A DNA stretch of 64,000 nucleotides, taken from Euryodendron excelsum (Eukaryota > Streptophyta > Magnoliopsida > Ericales > Pentaphylacaceae). The translations under genes were made by a program, and so were the position numbers. Where the stretch lies: assembly GCA_033060915.1 (NCBI GenBank), contig CM065389.1:20178001-20242000 (forward strand), read 5' to 3'. The notes beneath the pieces were generated by a model. That model did no database searches and was not told the origin of the DNA. It saw only the letters and a program-made list of their open reading frames with translations. Shown one piece after another: positions 58,340 through 64,000 of the stretch; position 1 is the stretch's first letter, and every line of letters starts with the position of its first letter.

Positions 58340-59658
58340 CGGGATTAAGCTATTCTAAGGATACTATTCTTGCCAACCTATATGCTTCTTCATTCTCCAA
58401 TCGGGGGACCCTTTGTAATACTACTTTGGAGAATTCTCTGACCAAGTCTCTGGCCATCTGGCAGTACTCCTTCATGTTCTCCCATCTGGCTTCATATTCC
58501 CCTTAGATATGCTCTATCACCAATTGCGAATCTCCCTTGACAGTTACCTGCTCTGCCCCCATTCACCGAGCAATTTTGAAGCCCAACGATAAGTGCCTCG
58601 TATTCTGCCTCATTGTTGGTTGCAGGGAATTTGAATCTAAGAGCGTATTCCACTCTCTAGCCGTCTAGGGTGACAAGAACCACGCCTGCTCCACTTGACA
58701 GTTCAGTGGAGGATCCATCAACATTCAATACCCAACTGTTCTCGGCGTCCTCTATATCAGGTGGGGTGTTTGGGTGGGTGGTAAATTCTACAATGAAATC
58801 TGCTGCTGCCTACCCCTTAACGATTGTCCTTGGTCTGTATTGAATATCGAACTGGCTGAGCTCCACTAACCATTTCATGAGTCGATCAGAGGTTTCAGGC
58901 TTGTGCAGCACTTTCTTGACGGGCTAATCTGTCAAGACTACGATCGTGTGAGCTTAGAAGTACGATCGGAGCCTCCACGCTGAGTTCACCAGAGCAAAGG
59001 CTAGCAACTCCATATTCGGATATCTTTCTTCAGCTCCCCTGAGCACTCTATTCATGTAGTACACCAGTTTTTGGACTCCTTCACACTCTAGCACGAGGGC
59101 TGAGCTCATTGCCGTTACCGAAACGACCAAGTAGAGATAGAGCTCCTCTCTTATGACTGTTCGACTCAGCAGGAGAACGGAGCCCAAGTACTGCTTTAGT
59201 TGTTGGAAGCCTTCTTCACACTCGCCTATCTACTAGAATGCTTTCGTTAACGTCTTGAATAAGGGGAGGCACTTGTCAGCTGATCTAGAGATGAACTAGT
59301 TCAGGGCTGCCACTCTGGCTACTAGCCTCTAAACATCCTTGATCGTCTTCGGGGCCTGCATGTCCAGTATGGCCCTGACCTTCTTTGGGTTTGCTTTAAT
59401 GCCCATCTGTGATACCATAAACCCTAGGAACTTTCTTGAGGCCACCCCCAATGCATATTTAGCTGGGTTTAACTTCATGTTGTAGTGCCTGAGGGTTTGG
59501 AAGGTTTCCTTCAAATCCTCCAAATGGTTCTCAGCTCATTTGCTCTTTACTAGCACGTCGTCCACATACACTTTCACGTTCTTACCTATTTGGGACTTGG
59601 ACATTCTGTTGACCAACCTCTAGTAAGTTGCCCAAGCATTCTTTAAGCCAAAGGGTAT
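58340..59658 (-). pseudogene. reverse transcriptase and two RNase H domains of Element B
   Basis: Minus strand from 59658: PFGLKNAWAT, then the catalytic VYVDDVLVKS (about 59548-59577), HYNMKLNPAKYALGVASRKFLGF (59370-59480), the connection, and RNase H 1 (LVYYMNRVLRGAEERYPNMELLAFAL, 58960-59080). The second, plant-type RNase H follows (WVLNVDGSSTELSSGAGVVL and NNEAEYEALIVGL, about 58590-58745), the mark of Tat-lineage elements. The two Asp of YVDD survive. There are stops near 59620, 59535, 59327 and others. The N-terminal half of reverse transcriptase is separated from this part by the giant LTR at 59659. Confidence 0.85.
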
Positions 59659-62600
59659 TGTCGTGCCCAGATTTTTTGCACTCAAGGAATACACACACAA
59701 GCGGGAAAAATATTGTACTCTCTCGTTAGAACTCACCCTCCTAGAAGAACGAGTGCGACTATGTTTGAATTGAAAATTGGTTTGAATAAAGGGCTTTTGG
59801 AAAACAATTTGGAATCGCCACCTAACTTGATTAAGGTGAGTTAGGTCACCTAAAAACTAAGCATAATCTGAAAACTACACTTAGGGTTTTGGAAAACAAT
59901 TTTGAAAATATCTCCTCAAGGGAGGGTTTTTAAGAAAACAGGTTGTTTAGCAACCCTCGGAAAAAATTTAGCCCTTTTTTTTTTTAAAATAACTCCGTTT
60001 TAGTCTATGAAAACAGTGATTCTAGGTTCGGAGGTTGGTTACGTGTAAGGAAGACGCATTAAGCCATCACCCTACCCCACCTTTGCGGTACCTACATGTC
60101 TATTTACCCCAGATTTACCTATGAGAGTTCTCAACTAACCAATGTCCAATCCTATTCACTTTAGAAAAATAATGTTTAAAAACTATCATGATGCATGACA
60201 TGCACGTGCAAGAAAAGAGAGTTGGAAAAATAGATTTGGAAATAAATTGATTTGATTTGAAAAGGAAGAGATAGAAGTTTGAATTTGGAAAGAAGGTTTT
60301 GGAAATTGAAAATAGAGATTTGGAAATAGAAATTTGAAATTGGAAGTTTGAAAATAGATTGGACATTTGGAAAGATTTTGTGGAAATAAAAACTTGAAAA
60401 ATGTTGTGATCGCACTCATGAGGGTTGCCTATGTATCCTTTTGGAGGAATCAGGTCAGTCGTAGTTCGGACAAGAGTCCGATTGAAAATAGAAGAGTTGA
60501 TTTGGAAAAGAGTTAAGATTGGAATTTGGATTGGAATTGGAAAAGTAGGAAATTTGGACATTGATTGGAAGATTTGAGAAGATTGGTTTTGAAAGACCTG
60601 GTTTTAGAAAACCTAGACTTAGGAACTTAGAAAAGAAAAATTGGATTTGACTTGGAAAGATTTTAGAAGAGAATTGACTTGAATATTAGACTTGGAAGAT
60701 TAAGAAACTTGGAATTAGGAAAGATGTTGATTTAGGAAAATTTCAACTTAGGAAAATTTTAGGTTTAGGAAAGTTTTGGAATTAGGAAAGTTTCAACTTA
60801 GGAAAGTTTTGGAATTATGAAAGTTTCAACTTAGGAAAGTTTTGAATTAAGAAAGTTTTATTTTAAGAAAGGTTTTGAAATAGGAAAGTGTTGAATTTAG
60901 AAATGTTTTGAATTAGGAAAAGTTTAATTTAAGAAAGATTTAGAATTTGGAAAGTTTCAACTTAAGAAAGTTTTGAATTTGGAAAGCTTCGAATTTTAGA
61001 AAGATTTAAATTTAGAAAGCTTTAGAATTTTTGGAAGATTCAAAGTTTGAGTTTTTGAAAGATTTGAAAATCTAGATTTGGGAGTTAAAGTTTGGAAAGG
61101 ATGTGGAATTAAGAAAGGTTGGAATGAGGAAAGGTTTAGATTTTGAAAGATTTGAAGTTTAGGAAAGTTTAGAACTTAAGAAAATTTTGGAGTTTGAAAG
61201 CTTTGAATTTAGGAAGTTTAGGATCTAGAAAGTTTTTAGAATTTGAGTTTTAGAAAACTTTGAGATTAGGAAAGGTTTGAGTTTAGGAAAGATTTAAAAA
61301 AAACTTAGATTTGGAATGTTAAGATTTGGAAAGAGGTAGAATTAGGAGAGGGTTGAATTAGGAAGGGATTGAATTTTGTTCCTAAAAGAGAAAATTTGAT
61401 TTTGTTTCCAAAAACGGAAAATTGGATCTAGTTTCCTAAACGGGAGATTGGATTTGCTTTCTAGAGGGAAGATTGGATTTGGCATGGATTTAGGAAGAGA
61501 AGTTTTTAGAAACCCTAGATTTGGAAAACTATAGTTTTGACGTAGAAAATAGGTTTTGGAAATATGTATAGTTTTGATGTGAAATAAGAGGTTTAGGAAA
61601 CCTAAATTTTAAGGCAAGATTGAAAATCATATTTTCGGAAAGAAAATTAGGGTTTCTTAATTGTTGGCTCTAGGGCTTGACTTGGGTTTCAATGTAAAGA
61701 GTTTTTGGAAAGTAGAATTTTTAGAAAGGAAGATTTTTTGAAAGAAAATCTAAAAAAAGAGTTTTTGGAAAGTGAATTTTGAAAAGAGAGTTTTTGGGAA
61801 GAGATTTTTGGAACGAATTTTTAGGAAAGCGTTTAGGGAGTGTTTCTAGAAAGTAAATTTGAAGAAGGCCTTTTCATGGAAGGAAACTTAGGGAATGTTT
61901 TTAGGAAAGAAATTTTGAGGAGAGCGTTTTGAGAAAGAGTTGAAAAAAGAGTTTTTGAAAAATAGATTTTTGGAGGGAGTTTTTGAAAACAATTTTGGAA
62001 AGGAGATTGGAAAGAGTTTATGGAAAGCATGTTAGAAAAGAGATTTTTAGGAGGAGATTTTTGAGAAGAGAGTTTTTTGGAAAGTATAAAAACGTCTCAC
62101 TTTCCTAAAACAATTCTAACCATAAGAAGGTTAGAACCACTTTAAGAAAGTAGTTTTGAAAATAACAAGGAGTTGAAAATATAGACCATATCGGTCACTT
62201 TAAATGTGACACTTTCCTAAAGCAACCCTAGTCATGGAAAGGCTAGAATCACCCTAGGATTGTGATTTTGAAAACAAGTTTTGAAAAAGGAGATTTTTAA
62301 GTAATTTTGAAAACAAGTTTAATGCAAGTTTTGAAAACGAGTTTGAAAACGATTTTCAGAAGAATGCAAGATAATGATATGCACAATGCAAATTGGGGTC
62401 GTGAACGTACAAGGTTAAGGCTTCACCATAAAATCAAGGGGGCCGAACCCACGTGGTCTCCGGTTAGACTAAAAGAGAGCCCCCGACATGGTGGCCCTCC
62501 AATAGTCTAATCCTTCACATAGACCGGGAGTCCCCTTATTTCAAGTATGCAAAGAAAGGGAGGGAAAGAGATGGGGGATTAAAATAGAGAAAACCCAAGT

Positions 62601-64000
62601 GGGTTAGGAGAGAGAAGAGAGAGGGGAAAGTGCGGAAATTTAAATAAGAAGCCTAACTTATGTCTTCTTTATTTTGCTTAGCTTTGTGCGCTTTGCTTTA
62701 CTTGTCTTGCTTCAATCTTCACTTCAATCTTCAAGAGTTCGTCATCAATCTTCAAACCTTCAGATTGCAGCCTTTCAAGTCTTCAAAGGAGGGTTGGAGG
62801 CTAGTGTATAAGTGTATGAGAGTGTATAGGAGTATATAGGAGTGTACAGGAGGCTAGGGTTTAGCTAGGGTTTGGAAAATCTAGAGAAGCTAGGGTTTTG
62901 GGAATGTACGAGCTCTGTATATCGAGAATTAGGGTTTTTAGACTGAGTTTGCGGACCTTTTTCACGTTGGAAGAGGCTCTGTATTTATAGAGATAGGATA
63001 GATCTGGCATCTGTTGTAGTGGCACTAGGCCAAAATTCCTCTCGGCGCCAGCCAATTAGGAAACTTTTAAGGTTGGCAAGTAATGTATCTTTGGAAGATT
63101 TGGGCGCCTGTACTAGTGACTACCATGCAATTTTTAGCCTGGCTTCACTAGGAGTGACTCTGGAAAGTCCAGGAATGATTTAAGTGACCGAGATTAGCCT
63201 GGAAAAGCCAAAAAAGGGCAAGAACAATTAGAATAGCGTCTCAGAGGTATTTTACTTGAAAGATGAGGATAGGATGTGTCGAAAGGGTTGACCGGGCCAT
63301 TAGAGGCAAAATGGTCAATCAAGCCGGAAAGCTGCCAGGACAGACCCGGAATGTCCCGAAAAAAGAATCGAGATTTGGAAACATTATTCAAAATATTCCC
63401 AAAGGCTTGCCGGTTTGATACCCAGAGCCGGTGTGGTTGAAAAAGGCGACCGTCCTACCAGGGCCAAAACGGTCATTTTACACCGGGTTTGCCGGAATGA
63501 CTCGGAATGATCCAGAAAGATAAAGAAAGGTTAAGAATACTATAGGAAGCATTTTCGATAAGTTACCGGTTTGATAACCAGGGCCGGTGTGGTTCCCGGG
63601 GCATTCGAATGCCTAAGGGCAAAATGGTCATCTTGATCGGAAAGTCTCGGAATTGGCCCGAAACTGACTAGAAGGCACCTAATCATGCCGGATTGCCTTT
63701 AAGACAATCTTGGAAGGTTGGACTTACCATTCTGAGGATTCAAATGTGTTCTCGAGAAACATACCGGAAAATGGCCCTAGGGGCAATTTGGTCATTTTTT
63801 ACCAAAGTGGGCTAGCAGGCACTGGTGTTGACCTGGATTTTGAGTGTTTCCACCACTCTGACAGTGGTCACATGAAACAGGGGTTTGTTGGCAATTCCCT
63901 ATATCGATCTGTTTGCGAGTATTTTCGCAACTCTGACGGTTGCGATGTTTGCAAGTATTTCCGCTACTCTGACGGTTCGCGATCATTCCCGCGATTGCCT
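59659..64000 (-). mobile_element. second giant LTR, inverted, runs off the window
   Basis: Its end (tgtcgtgccc in plus coordinates) abuts reverse transcriptase at 59658, and the sequence is an inverted, diverged copy of 50528-54689. Matching landmarks are the gagttaggtcacctaaaa block near 59840-59862, the purine-rich low-complexity tract (60180-62100), the TATA region near 62975-62990 (ctgtatttatagag on plus), and the cggtttgat/ggtcattt phrases to 63800. About 500 bases should remain beyond the right edge. Whether it is solo or part of a full element cannot be told. Confidence 0.85.

Larger units (their letters stand above)
47785..64000 (-). mobile_element. Element B: Tat-lineage Ty3/gypsy retrotransposon, interrupted by two giant LTRs
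   Basis: The visible parts are 47785-50011 and 54690-59658. Read on the minus strand the order is reverse transcriptase, RNase H, second RNase H, integrase, minisatellite, antisense gene, polypurine tract, LTR. Protease, gag and the 5' LTR would lie beyond the right edge. It is interrupted by a solo giant LTR in the antisense gene (50012-54689) and by another giant LTR in reverse transcriptase (59659 to the edge). Having two RNase H domains before integrase marks the Tat lineage. Confidence 0.8.

Noticed and set aside
60115..60561. Minus-strand open frames rich in Phe, Ser and Ile
   Set aside because: This is the same low-complexity tract in the inverted giant LTR and has no domain.

Overview
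The window is nuclear DNA of a flowering plant. It holds two intron-containing housekeeping genes with typical plant splice sites, a fragment of plastid DNA, and a large amount of nested LTR-retrotransposon sequence. A eudicot is likely, but the species cannot be read from the sequence.

Layout. (1) 1-15042 is a nest of decayed Copia-type elements. An outer Copia element in plus orientation has a split 5' LTR (1294-1420 plus 3420-3621), a recognisable primer-binding site, a decayed internal region and a 3' LTR (14606-15042). It has been invaded by at least four other LTR elements or LTR fragments. (2) 15043-16969 is intergenic DNA and the promoter of the first gene. (3) 16970-21777 (+) is an apparently intact three-exon flavonol synthase gene (335 aa, every expected catalytic residue present). 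Its second intron contains a decayed plastid rpoB-rpoC1 junction fragment. (4) 22676-27418 (-) is an apparently intact six-exon fluoride-export channel gene (FEX/CrcB family, 469 aa) lying tail-to-tail with the first gene, with a probable non-coding 5' exon near 30.1 kb. (5) 30.5-38.2 kb is AT-rich intergenic DNA with non-autonomous DNA transposons: a 9-bp-duplication MULE-type MITE, two hAT-type elements with 8-bp duplications, and others. (6) 38178-46883 is one complete but dead Ty3/gypsy Tat-lineage element (Element A) with 603/604-bp LTRs and perfect 5-bp target duplications. (7) 47785 to the right edge is a second Tat-lineage element (Element B) on the minus strand, interrupted by two copies of a giant LTR of about 4.7 kb in opposite orientations. 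One copy is a solo LTR with perfect target duplications; the other runs out of the window.

How the parts relate. The two host genes are independent: one makes flavonols, the other exports fluoride. Their 3' ends converge on a short AT-rich segment with polyadenylation signals on both strands. The most unusual material is in the retrotransposons. Elements A and B both carry, between integrase and 3' LTR, first a minisatellite and then a homologous extra gene on the strand opposite to pol; the Element B copy keeps a spliceable intron. Several different LTR families in the first 14 kb carry clusters of short palindromic motifs upstream of their TATA boxes. Intact coding capacity is limited to the two host genes; every retrotransposon reading frame seen is broken by stops, frameshifts or deletions.
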